A stretch of DNA of 64,000 nucleotides from Clarireedia homoeocarpa (taxonomy: Eukaryota; Ascomycota; Leotiomycetes; Helotiales; Rutstroemiaceae). Position numbers and translations under genes: made by a program. Below the pieces are notes generated by a model that was not told the DNA's origin, ran no database searches, and worked only from the letters and a program-made list of their open reading frames with translations. Positions 32,889 to 43,579 of this stretch are shown piece by piece; position 1 is the stretch's first letter; the number at the start of each line of letters is the position of its first letter. The stretch lies in contig LNKV01000037.1 in NCBI GenBank assembly GCA_001465935.1, positions 62,001 to 126,000 of the forward strand, in the 5' to 3' direction.

Positions 32889-34043
32889 AGCACGAACGTT
32901 CTACGAAATCAAAAACTGGTTTTCTATCGGGACTTAAGACGATCGAGATAAAGGAGGCGGAACCGAAGGTTAAGGAAGTTTGGGAAAGGAAATGTAGACC
33001 AGCCTCTCCTTGAATAATCTATACTGCGCTCCAATGAATGTTTCTGTTATGCTCTGGCATCTCATATAGTTCCTGCTGGCAGGCTTCCTTTGAATACCCT
33101 GTCTCGGTTCTTTTTTCTTTTTCCTGCGGTTCTTCTAACATTTTAACAGAGACCTGATACCTTCTTCGGTTGCTGCTAGATACACCCAATGGTATAGAGA
33201 TTTATTTATATATGAAATTTAATGATGTTTTAACTTCATAGCAATTGAATTTGGTTGATAGAGATAATGTGTATTGGTGATGTAATTGAGCATGAGATGT
33301 GATGAGATCTAATTAATAACAGATATCGCTTTCAAGGAAAGATATATGTAGGAAAGGAAGGTCTTTGGTTTTGGTATGAGTCTATCAATAAAAGGTGGCG
33401 TTTGCGTAGTATGAGCTTCATGGACTTGACAGTCAAGACTGACACCGAGAAGATGGTTCTAATGTGCAAGATAGGAGGACTTTGTCTAATGATCTCACTT
33501 CCATATTCTAAAACTACGTCGGAAACGACGATACACATCATGATAGAGCGTCCGTGATTTTTATCTTACCTAAACATACATGCAGTGAGCACAAACTCGA
33601 CGATATACATACAGGTAGCCCCTGCTAAAACGATATGTAAATGCCATAACTTTGTAACGCTGCCTCTAGGAGCTAATGTCTGTCTATGCTCGAAGAGGAC
33701 TCTCTGATGGTTAAGCTTGGTGGTGAATGTCTTTGTCCTTCGATTGCCAACTACACCTCTTCGAAAACAAAGGAAATGATGCGGCTTTCTAAGTGATGCA
33801 TGATAATGCTTTTTTGATAAAACGCGGTGGACAAAGACAACAAAGAGTGTTTAAAATATACAAACAACCACAACAACTAAAACAACCAGCTTGTCATCAA
33901 TAGATATGCAGCATGCTGATCAGCCAAATCATTTCTCGTGTATCCCTTCCAACAAGGCACATCACCTAAACAGTATTCCCATCCAATCAATCACTCCTCT
34001 CCCACTAACATACAGTCGCACACCTGCTCACCTCTTACTAAAA
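32889..34043. other. Intergenic; no gene seen
   Basis: AT-rich, no recognisable coding content. The open frame of the next gene extends upstream to 33891, but that part lacks conserved features. Confidence 0.5.
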
Positions 34044-34538
34044 ATGTGCACTCACCGCTGCTCTGTCTTTGATTGCTGCAAAGAATGCATTTGGGGTGCC
34101 AAGGTACTCTCCTGCCAGCAATTTGAAGAATTTTGCAAGTCTGGCAATGCAGCCGACGAATGTAAGATCATGACTTCGCACCAGCTACACACATTCAGAA
34201 TCAGACAACGATGCAAGCGGTGCCATTCAAAACAACTTAGTAAGGAAGCTTCAGCGTCGAAAAAGATAAAGGAGACGCTAGACTCAATTTCTGAAATCAT
34301 GACCAGGTGGAAGGAAGTGGAAGAAAAATCTGTTAAGTGGAAGGAGATTGAGAGACAGGTTATGGCGAAAAAACTCGCCAATGCTGCCGCTGCAAAGGAT
34401 GAGAAGGATGGTGGGATGTTCAAAAAGGCCAAAGTAGAGATTCTGGTTGAAAAGTCCGAGACAAACTTTCGGTCATTCAAACTAGATGATTTGACCGAGG
34501 AGACTGACGAGGACTTGGAGAGGTTGGAAGCGTTTTGA
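34044..34538 (+). CDS. Hypothetical cysteine-rich protein with C-terminal coiled coil, 164 aa
   Basis: Single-exon frame. The start at 34044 (MCTHRCSVFDCCKECIWG) is chosen because the cysteine cluster begins there; the frame is open back to 33891 but that part is featureless. Residues 2-63 contain ten cysteines and several histidines (CTHRC, CC, KEC, SC, FC, EC, RCKRCH), a possible zinc-binding module. Residues 65-164 are Lys/Glu-rich with heptad-like spacing (SEIMTRWKEVEEKSVKWKEIERQVMAKKLANAAAAK), probably coiled coil, with an acidic end. No signal peptide, so intracellular. I do not know the family; similar short cysteine-plus-helix proteins are common as uncharacterised fungal proteins. 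Confidence 0.6.
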   Translation: MCTHRCSVFDCCKECIWGAKVLSCQQFEEFCKSGNAADECKIMTSHQLHTFRIRQRCKRCHSKQLSKEASASKKIKETLDSISEIMTRWKEVEEKSVKWKEIERQVMAKKLANAAAAKDEKDGGMFKKAKVEILVEKSETNFRSFKLDDLTEETDEDLERLEAF

Positions 34539-34760
34539 AGGTTGATTAGTTCATTTAGTTCAACTTCAACTCCCATTTCTTTCCTTGTTGTCTCCATTGC
34601 ATGCTCTGCTTCTCTCTGTCTACCTCAACTCCCCCGAAGGCACCTCTATGTACAGGCTGCATGTTTGTTATTTGGCCTCAGTTCAAATTCCCGCTCCCGA
34701 CCAAATCACAATAATATTATCTTTTTTCAGCAAAATATGACACCCCATGAAGTGAAAAAA

Positions 34761-34783
34761 ATGAATGAATGAATGAATGAATA
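34761..34783. repeat. (GAAT)n microsatellite
   Basis: Five or more units of GAAT about 220 bp after the preceding stop codon. Confidence 0.8.
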
Positions 34784-35178
34784 TGAGATATACCACTCAT
34801 GATTATTGAATATAGTGAAGACTAGAAGCGGGCTAGGAAAGCTCGTGAAGAACCAACTATCCGGTCTTGTATAAAAAAGCCGCCTTGCGGTAGAGATATA
34901 ATCTCAAGTCAAGTCATTCAGGAAACTAATCCACTGATTGAGAAGATCTCGGAGTAAAGCAAGTAAGAGAAACATCGAGGGTATTGAAGTATATTCTGTT
35001 TTTGAGTCCAAGATGCCATCAGCATAGCATCGTTGATATAGTACATTCATTTCCGTCCATGCTTTTTACACATCATATAACACATGGTATCCATACTATA
35101 ACACATATTGGTGAAGCCTCAAATCATCCCAGCCCATCAAGGTCCAAGTCCAGACTCCATTTCCCTCGTTCCCTGTCC

Positions 35179-35835
35179 TCAGACTGTACCCTCAATCTCC
35201 TCCGCGGTCTTGATCTTAATCTCTGCAATCCTCAAAATGGTATACTTATGTTTACTCTTGACAGTCCTCGTCCTACTGATTCTCCTCTTCTTCTTCTCCT
35301 TGATTCTCATTGGCTCCGCCTCTGTTCCCATAACCCTTGCTCTGCACTCAAATATCCTCTCGTCCAAATATGGCGTACCCTTCAGAGTGTAGTCTCGAGA
35401 GCCCAGACTCGATGCGCGATTGAGACGGAGGATGTCGCCAGGCGCAACACCAGGCATGAGGAATGGTAGACGAATTATATCGCCAGGAGTAACAAGGTAT
35501 GGTCGGTCGTAGATGTGCGCGCTGATGAAGTGGGAAGGTTGTGCGGCGAGGAGGGGTAACATCTCGCGAAGTTCGGCAGAGAGCGGGGCAGGGGTGGTAG
35601 AGGGCGCAGGTACGGTGGGAATTGGAGTTGATGTGGGTGCTGCCGCTGACTTGGGAGGTGCAATTGGCGCATTGAAGACTGTTTTTGAAGTGCTAGCTCT
35701 CTCTACCGGTGGTTCAACATGCTGTGTGGTAGAATTGAAGAATCGTGCGCGGCTTGGTAGGAGGAAAGTAGGAGGAAGCGTTGCACTCGGTGTGCGTATA
35801 TCCAATAAGGATCTTCTGATTGTTCTGCTGAACAT
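35179..35835 (-). CDS. Mitochondrial ribosomal protein bL21m, 218 aa
   Basis: Protein of the mitochondrial large ribosomal subunit, homologous to bacterial L21 (yeast Mrpl49). Single exon on the minus strand. N-terminal 60 residues are Arg/Ser/Thr-rich without acidic residues at the very start (MFSRTIRRSLLDIRTPSA), a mitochondrial import signal. An Ala/Pro-rich linker (PAPSTTPAPLSAELREML) follows. The L21 domain runs from about residue 100 to the end: FISAHIYDRPYLVTPGDIIRLPF, GDILRLNRAS, then EPMRIKEKKKRRISRTRTVKSK (basic rRNA-binding loop) and HKYTILRIAEIKI, the classic L21 C-terminal box. It faces the NSA2 gene head to head with 209 bp between start codons. Confidence 0.92.
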   Translation of the reverse strand: MFSRTIRRSLLDIRTPSATLPPTFLLPSRARFFNSTTQHVEPPVERASTSKTVFNAPIAPPKSAAAPTSTPIPTVPAPSTTPAPLSAELREMLPLLAAQPSHFISAHIYDRPYLVTPGDIIRLPFLMPGVAPGDILRLNRASSLGSRDYTLKGTPYLDERIFECRARVMGTEAEPMRIKEKKKRRISRTRTVKSKHKYTILRIAEIKIKTAEEIEGTV

Positions 35836-36044
35836 GGTATATATCGAGATCGTAGCGCTACGATACGATCCTCTTTAAGATAGATTCTCATGTAGGTCTG
35901 CCGTCTGAATCTGTGCAATAATTCTCGATGACTAAGCAGGGTTTATTTCTCCGCTAAGAAATTTGTTATCGATAGTCGTTCAATCTCGGCCAAATAATTT
36001 TTTGACCATAACCACGAATAAGTCGCACATCACAATACTTCATC
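35836..36044. promoter_or_regulatory. Shared divergent promoter between bL21m and NSA2
   Basis: Only 209 bp separate the start codons of the mitochondrial ribosomal protein (minus) and the ribosome-assembly factor (plus), so both promoters and both 5' UTRs must lie here. No clear TATA box is visible. Co-expression is inference from spacing and related roles. Confidence 0.6.
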
Positions 36045-37108
36045 ATGGTATGTTCCAATCCGTTCCCAACTACTATTATAATACTGACATATGTTTTAGC
36101 CTCAAAATGAGTATATGGAAAGGTGGCGAAAGCTACATGGTCGCCGCCTCGACCACGAAGAACGATCTCGAAAGAAGGCAGCTAGGGAAGGGCATAAAGC
36201 TTCTGAAGATGCGCAGAAATTGACTGGTCTGCGGGCGAAATTATACCAGAAGAAGAGACATCATGAGAAGATCCAGATGAAAAAGCAGATCAAGGCTCAC
36301 GAAGAACGAAATGTCAAATCCTCTGCGCCCAGCGAACCTTCAAGCACGCCTTTGCCCCAATATCTACTTGATCGATCGAATCCCACCAATGCCAAGGCAT
36401 TATCGAGTGCAATCAAGAATAAGAGAGCTGAGAAAGCTGCTAAGTTCAGTGTGCCGTTACCGAAGGTCAGAGGCATTGCGGAGGAGGAGATGTTCAAGGT
36501 GGTCAAGACCGGAAAGAAGACTGCAAAGAAAGGCTGGAAGCGTATGATTACCAAGGTATGCTAAGTGATGTTTTGGCTCTCTTGGCATTTTGCTAATGCT
36601 CATTCTAGCCAACCTTTGTCGGTCCCGATTTCACAAGAAGACCTGTCAAATACGAGCGCTTCATCAGACCTATGGGTTTGCGTTACAAGAAGGTATGTTC
36701 TTCACCTGTTTCTTGATAGAGCTCATATATTGATGAATACAGGCCAATGTTACCCACCCCGAGCTTGGGGTAACAGTGCAGCTACCTATCATCAGCGTGA
36801 AGAAGAATCCACAAAATCCTATGGTAAGTTGATCTTGAAAATGTATGTCATTACAGCGACTGTGCTAAACTGTCTACAGTACACACAATTGGGTGTTCTC
36901 ACTCGAGGAACTATCGTTGAAGTCAACGTCTCAGACTTGGGGTTGACTACGGCCGGCGGCAAAATTGTATGGGGAAGATGGGCGCAAATTAGTGAGTTCA
37001 TCCTGCTCTTGAATTTCATACCATAATGCGTCGAACCTCTACTAACTGTTCAAAATAGCAAACAATCCTGAAAATGACGGATGCGTTAATGCTGTTCTTC
37101 TCGTCTAG
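36045..37108 (+). CDS. NSA2: 60S ribosome assembly factor NSA2, 261 aa
   Basis: Nucleolar protein of the eS8 (RPS8e-like) family needed for pre-60S maturation (27S rRNA processing). Six exons: 36045-36047, 36100-36555, 36609-36692, 36743-36823, 36880-36991, 37059-37108; total 262 codons. The first coding exon is the ATG alone, followed by PQNEYMERWRKLHGRRLDHEE, the invariant NSA2 start. Continuing motifs are RLDHEERSRKKAAREGHKAS, LYQKKRHHEKIQMKKQIK, PLPKVRGIAEEEMFKV, KGWKRMITKPTFVGPDFTRR, PVKYERFIRPMGLRYKKA and the C-terminal YTQLGVLTRGTIVEVNVSDLGLTT followed by GGKIVWGRWAQITNNPENDGCVNAVLLV. Length matches the family (about 260). All splice junctions fall in phase. Intact. Confidence 0.96.
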
Positions 37109-37672
37109 GAGTGACATCTTTTGGGTTGAAAGATTACTATGACGCATGGTGTTCAGGCGTTTGGTTAGGGGTAGAAGAAAAACGACAGCCATTTAGGCTT
37201 ATGTGTAGAACTTGCCCTCTTTCGAAATAATATCGATAAAAGTACTTAGCTAGCTGGAATTCACGAACAGAGTCTCTGGCTGCATTGACTTTATACCTCC
37301 CTGCATGGTACTTCTCTAAATTGGATATTGAGATCGCTCAGAACAAGTAACAGTAGCTAGCCTTAGCTATCCTCCTTTGAGAAACTCATTATTTCACGAA
37401 GTAAAACTGTGAGTTGTGATCACAGTATGTGCTATATAACAATCACTACTACACAATGAACCTAAATTCCTTTGGGAAGTAAAGCGCTAGAAAACAAGCG
37501 CGTTGTGATAAGCGCGTAGAATTAAGCGAGAAAGCCTATCAAGGACCGGTCTATCTGCTTCGAATAAACTCTACCATATTCCACTCCTCCAGTATTCATC
37601 ATTTACAACAGCTTACACCCTCATGTTCAAAACTGAACTGCGATCGTGTTATTGACAAACAGGAAATACATC

Positions 37673-39349
37673 ATGTCTTCAGAAGACCAGGCTATTCTCG
37701 AAAAGATCAGTCAGTTAGCTGGTATGACTGCCCATTCAGGGTTTCTTTCTTTGTCTACGTTGGCTTGAATTCATAGCTAATACGTGAGATGCAGGCCAGA
37801 TCAACAAGCACAAGAATCAAAAGCCGTACGAACAACAGGAGCGAACATCTTCTTCAGCGATCGCAAATAACCATGGAACGCCACACACGCACCATAGCGC
37901 CCGTGCTCATGGATATCACCCTTATGCTACAAGTGCTTGGAGACCAAGTCACGGAAGTTACAGAGGCACATACTCCCCTAGAGGATATCGAGGTGGCCGA
38001 CAATCGAGTATTGTCCGAAATCGCACCCTCGTATTGAATGGTAATACTTCTACCCCGCCATCGCAACCGGACACAGGCAATGTTACGCCCTCCAACGACG
38101 AGAACGAGACTCCCTCTTCTACAGGTTATATTACAAAAACCGACCGTCATCTTCAGTTAATAAATAAGTCATATTTTGAAAAGGACAGTCAGACTCGCTC
38201 CAGAGCTATCGAAGAAACCAGAAAACAAAGATTGAAACAACGAGATGATCGAGAAAAGTTGAAACTTAGCAGACATTTGCAACGCATAGGCAATGGTACA
38301 AGCTCTTCGGCAATACAATCCAGTGGAGCGAATAACTATGAAGTTGTTGTCAATGGTATCCGATTTCAAGTTACCAAGAATGGCAGCAAACTTGTAAAAG
38401 TTCCTGGTGAGAGTTCATCATCTAGCCACAAGGTGGTACTGTCATTTGTTTCATTTTGCTCATTTGGTTCAGGCGACCTCAATTCCGCAACTGCCACCCC
38501 GAAGACTACATTAGTTGGTGGTGTCAAATTTCATAGAAGCAAGAATGGAAACATGTATCGCTCCGGCATAGTCAAAGCCACTAGGTATGGCGCAAAATGA
38601 AATTGTCCGGGTTGCATCTTCATAAACTGACCAGCATTGTTCAAGGAAATCCACGGTCGTCAAAATCAACGAACCGTGTAAATCATTTACTACCACGGGT
38701 ACCTCTTCTTCCTTAACCTTAAAATTCAGTTCTTTCGCTTTGTGCAACAGAGGAGGAACCATCTGGGTGTCAGCTAACCACATCATATCTAGGTACATGC
38801 AATAAAGGACCAAGGTGTTGCTACATTCATGATGCTTCAAAGGTTGGAGTATGCAAAGTTTTTCTTCTCAAAGGTTCATGCCCTAACGGAGACTCATGCG
38901 ACTTGTCCCACGACCTAACTCCAGAGCGAACACCGACTTGTTTGCATTTTGCCAAGGGAAATTGTTCGAATCCGGATTGCCGTTATACACATGTTCATGT
39001 GTCACCTACAGCACTGGTTTGTCGCTCTTTCGGGATCTATGGGTACTGTGAAAAGGGAGCTACCTGCACAGAACGTCATGTCCACGAATGCCCGGATTAC
39101 AGCAATACAGGATCGTGTACCACGAAGGGATGCAAACTCCCCCATCGTCTCAAGGCTAGTGTTATTCGTAAAAACGCCAATGCCGGAGGCTCTCCTGAGG
39201 ACTCCAGTGACATTTCAAGCGAAGAGGAAGACGAGATTGATAGTGATGACGTCGATTCAGATGCCATTGATGAAGAATTTTTCGGCAATGATGACGAAGA
39301 CAAAGATCTTGAGATGTCAAACCAGCAGGATTATGTTCACTTCTCCTGA
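37673..39349 (+). CDS. CCCH zinc-finger protein with five tandem fingers, 460 aa
   Basis: RNA-binding type nuclear protein resembling the ZC3H3/CPSF30-like group of tandem CCCH proteins. Exons 37673-37721, 37795-38406, 38473-38584, 38646-38698 and 38793-39349; total 461 codons. The N terminus (MSSEDQAILEKISQLAGQIN) is followed by a Tyr/Gly/Arg/His-rich stretch, then a basic helix (RSRAIEETRKQRLKQRDDREKLKL) and VNGIRFQVTKNGSKLVKVPG and KFHRSKNGNMYRSGIV. Five CX7-9CX4-5CX3H fingers occupy about residues 268-390: CKSFTTTGTC, CKVFLLKGSC, CLHFAKGNC, CRSFGIYGYC and CPDYSNTGSC each begin one. The tail is very acidic (SSEEEDEIDSDDVDSDAIDEE). The 66-nt intron 38407-38472 has no stop and a length divisible by three, so its retention would add 22 residues. 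mRNA export or polyadenylation role is inferred from family. Confidence 0.85.
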
Positions 39350-40335
39350 GCAACGGCCCCACTAACATAGATTTGATTATACGTTAAGATCTCTTTCCAA
39401 GCATTCGGGATATTCATGTCCTAAAAATCAAGTCATCGAAACTGCCAAGGCAAACGCCCATTTTCTTTTGTATGCACTTGTTTTTTCTTGCTTTTGGTAT
39501 TTCGCTATCTCATGAGTACATGCGTACATACCTTGGTGGCGTTCAGTCCGCTGCCTGTTACTATTGGCTATTGAGTGGTTTCAGTATGGGCAGGCATTAG
39601 TTTTGGAATACCCGGATTTGGATGTCTGCATGCTTTTGCATCTGGGGCAGTGGACCCTGAGGGCGTTGAGAGATATAATTTCATAGGACAGGAAGAAAAT
39701 AAAGGCAAAGAATCAAGATATGAAGTTTGCCTTTGGATCAATTCTCCATTTGATTCTGGCTGTGTCTTGATTTGAATCAACTTGTTCCATATATCCCCAT
39801 CCTCGTGCCTATCTATCTGTGTCCATCTGCACAACCTCCTAAGTATCCACGGAGCAATGAGATATCCCACCTAATCGTGCAATATGACCAATCCTCTACA
39901 AGTGAAGCATATCTTCAAACGTAAAAGGTCCTTTGATCTTCATGATCACCTTAGTCAATACGAGGTTTGTACTCTCCACATCCCGTATTCCATATCACTT
40001 GATCTTGGTGATCACGCATTCCTTCAAATCACGTTCCTCTCACCTTGAGAAGTATCCGTTAGTGGGAAAAGGCACAACGTACTTGTCCGGAATGGGAACG
40101 TCCTGCAGGATCTGTAACAGATATCTGCAACCTGCAGAATCGGCTTCTCCTCCCCGAAGATGGCCACCCGGATGGCTGGATCTGGATTTGGGACCTTTGA
40201 CTTGGAAATGGTGTGTAAGGTTTTGGGTAAAGGGTTCGAATGGGGTAATATAGGAGGAGTTGGATGAAGTTAAATATAATATAACATGGGTTAAAAAAGA
40301 TGAATTGTTAGGAAAGAGTGATCGACTGTCCTCTT
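39350..40335. other. Intergenic; no gene seen
   Basis: Start of a 12-kb stretch without a confident gene. Short open frames on both strands only, no motif recognised. Confidence 0.5.
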
Positions 40336-40444
40336 CCCCCCCCCCCCCGGGTAGGCAGGGAGATGGAATACTCAATTCGGATATTCCGTTTGAGGGCTCC
40401 TGTCGCCGACTTGGTGATCGATCTCTTTGGGAGTATGTCTGTCT

Positions 40445-40478
<34 letters not shown>
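40336..40478. repeat. Homopolymer runs: C13 and T30
   Basis: A run of 13 C (40336-40348) and a run of about 30 T (40449-40478). Exact lengths of such runs may be sequencing-dependent. Confidence 0.9.
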
Positions 40479-40479
<1 letters not shown>

Positions 40480-41008
40480 GTCCGTATCCAGATGCAGATA
40501 TGCATACCTGCATGCTTCTTAGACTAGCATAGGTATATCGTATCGTATGGAGTATTTCTATCGCCTCGCACCAACCATATATGTCAATCTCATACTATAT
40601 ACCACACCATTCTGCACCTTCACTGCATCTATGTAGCAGGATCTGCAACCAAGAAAAAAACCCACACCAAGTACAGTAAGAATCTAGAAGAAAAAAATCC
40701 CCGACTCGTCATGTCTTATTCATGCACTACGCAAGTCCCTACATGAGATGCATTCCTTTTCCTCCCTCCATGATTACAGCAACTAAGCTATCGTGACTTA
40801 GTTTGGAATACATTTTTATTTATTTATTTGTTTATTTTTCGCCCGCGAAGCGCAATAGCCATCCATCCCTCCCGGCGTGCATGGACTCACCGCTTTGGGA
40901 GGGGCGCTGGCCTGCTCGGTCTGCACTGTTGCAGATGGGATCATGACTCGACTGGAGCTTTGGTGCCGGTGGGTATGTACAAGACTGCGCTTTGCATGTA
41001 CTGCGCTG
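40479..41008. other. Intergenic; no gene seen
   Basis: No recognisable coding content; AT-rich with a TTTAT repeat near 40814-40838. Confidence 0.5.
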
Positions 41009-41056
41009 CACTGCACTGTACTGCACTGTACTGCACTGTACTGTACTGTAACTGTA
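41009..41056. repeat. ACTGC/ACTGT pentamer-type repeat
   Basis: About nine units alternating CTGCA and CTGTA. Similar TACTGTACTG strings recur at 55905, 56250 and 58590, so this is a scattered simple-sequence family in the region. Confidence 0.75.
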
Positions 41057-41814
41057 CGGAACACTATAGAAGAAGCTTGGAGGGGAGGTTAGGTGCGGCG
41101 TTATAGTATGTATGTATGTACCTACGGAGGTCTGTATATCTACACCGCCACTATGATATACTGCGTGGGTGGAGAGAATCGCGTGAGAGGGGGCGTGGCT
41201 TGATCGTGTGAGGTTCGCATGGTCACTGTATGGTATCTTTTGGGTATTTTTTCTTGGTCGTTTGCACGGTTGGGATGATGATGCCGAGTACTGTAGAGGT
41301 ACTTGGGTGAGTAGTCAGCAGTGTATATCCATAACGGGACAAAAGTCCAGACAGGAAAGGACGCCGGCGTGCGTGTGGGGGGTTTCTCTTAGCTACTTAC
41401 TACTTCAGGTAAGTTGCTTGTAAGTTGCTGTATGTATATTTGACAGGTCTTTTCAAAGCTGCAAAGCTATTTTAGAGTTGAAGATGGATACTGACTGACT
41501 GACTGACTGATTGACTGAATGATGGATATGTCTGTCTCTGCTTTCGACATCTGAATGTTTCAACTTTATTACGAATCCGCTTGTGTTTTGTGGAAATCTC
41601 CGGATTTTGCGAAGATAAATGTTTGGTAGCTTGTGAGAGAGGATGCCTTCATGCTCTGCTATGCCATGCGGTTTCGTTTGTATGGATCTCCTTTTGTCTT
41701 GCTTTGGGACGACTCTTAACTTTACCAAGTGCTGCACGCTGAAGGTAGGAAGTGGGATGGATTGGGAAAAGCGGAATGGGCCATGGACGGACGAGAGACA
41801 TGATTCGAGTTTCA
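41057..41814. other. Intergenic; no gene seen
   Basis: Includes (ACTG)n at about 41491-41512. No motif in any frame. Confidence 0.45.
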
Positions 41815-41846
41815 GGTGATATCGATATCGATATCGATCGATATCA
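41815..41846. repeat. GATATC palindromic microsatellite
   Basis: Repeated GATATC units ending in GATCGATATC, self-complementary along its whole length. Confidence 0.8.
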
Positions 41847-42633
41847 TGGGGAAGGACTAGTTCTAGCTGCCTACTTCTACTCGTGCTTACCTACCTAGAG
41901 CTGTTTTGGCAACAATGGAGTACTTTGCCTTGGTCGAAGTGATTATGGTACTAGCTTAACTTGCCTGAGTAGGTAATGTCTCAAACATCACCTAGATCGA
42001 GTCCCCAAAATTTCTACCCCCCTAGATATATCAGACTCCACAACTATCCGATATATCCAAACGCAAAAATCAAGGAAAAAAAAACCAACATCTCCCACTC
42101 CCCAAACTAGAAGAAGTACTGATACTTCTACTACTTAAACTAGCCCAGTCCCGCCATAGCAGTATCCGTAGTCTGAAGACTAGCTAACCCACGGCCCGTG
42201 CCATTCATTCATCTATCAATCTATCAATCTATCTAGCTTTCTCCGAAGTAGCACAAACAAAGCTTTAGATCCGGAAACCCCCCTCCTCTTCTCGCTCCTA
42301 GTCTCTCCTCTCTCTCTCTCTCCTCCCCAATCACAACCTTCCCATGCTACTCACCGCTCTGCATGCTCCGGGAAAGAAAGAGAAGGAAAAAAAACTTTCT
42401 GAAAAGGATGGGGTTCGTCCGGCTGGGTGGAGTGGCCGACCAACCAACCAACCGACCGACCGACCGACCGAGTACATCCACTATACGGAGTACCCATTTC
42501 ATTTGCACGAACGCGTCGACCGCGTGGGAAGAAGACTCGTACAGTGCAGCGCAGGTAGGATTTCAGCTGCATGGTGGAGCTTTTTGCTTGCTTGCTTGAT
42601 CGATGGATTGATTGATCGATCGGCCAAATTGAC

Positions 42634-42664
<31 letters not shown>

Positions 42665-43579
42665 TTGCAAATTGTTTGTGTGCATGCGTGGGGATATTAT
42701 GCCAGCGGTGAAGGCAGAGGGGGGATGCCGGTGACGACACGGTTCCCGGGAACTGGGAAATGGGAAGATTGGATTAGGGAATTACTCAGGTACGGACGGA
42801 CCGAGTAGGTAGGTAGGTCAATTGCGAGTCGAACCCTACCGTATACAAAGTTCGAGTCTAGATTCGATGGAATGAAATTATCAAGGGAAGGGGGGAAAAG
42901 ATACATAGGGTGGTGGTGGTCTGTTTGTGGCGAGCGAGTGGCGAAATTCTTGGCTTTGAGGGGTTGTTCGTTTCTTTTTCTGGTTTTTGGCGCTAGCTAG
43001 TCAAGCGGACGGTAGTTGATTGTGGGATCGACGTCGTGATATTAGATGATTGATATGAGGGGATGAGATGAGAGGTCATTGTTGCAATTGAGGGGTAGGG
43101 GATAGAGGATTTCCCCCTTTTCATATCTAGGGAACGGGAGTTTGGCGAATAAGCGCGGGGAAGGGGGGTGTTCTAGTGTACGGGTTTGTTCATCCTACCT
43201 GTTCTGGCTGCGTTCTTCTAGACCGTCTTGGGGGCGAACAAGCCGACATCTGGCGGGCGAGGAACCTCCGTGGAATGGTTGCTATCATGCTGTGAGAAAG
43301 ACCTTGCCCATCCATCCTACGATGAAGACGGACCGCATCAAGAGGGCCCCCAAGCTTGGGGAGAGTCGCGCCGGTTTGGTCCTTGATACCCAATTCACAT
43401 AGATCCAAGAGCTAGGTACAGTACAGCACAGCAAATTCTATGATTTTCACGCGTCAACATCTCATCTCCAGACTCAAGTCTCATAAGCAAAGCTCCATTA
43501 TCAAACGGAGGCACTTATCATTCGGATGGATGCCAACGCTTCTTTAGTGGTCCGAAAGAAACAATTCGCCCAAGTTACC
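41847..43579. other. Intergenic with short repeats (CCGA/CCAA at 42437-42472; TTTA at 42630-42660)
   Basis: A compound (CCAA)n(CCGA)n repeat and a (TTTA)n repeat, with CT-rich sequence at 42300-42330. No convincing protein: the minus and plus frames spanning 42344-42808 are read-throughs of repeats. Confidence 0.5.
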
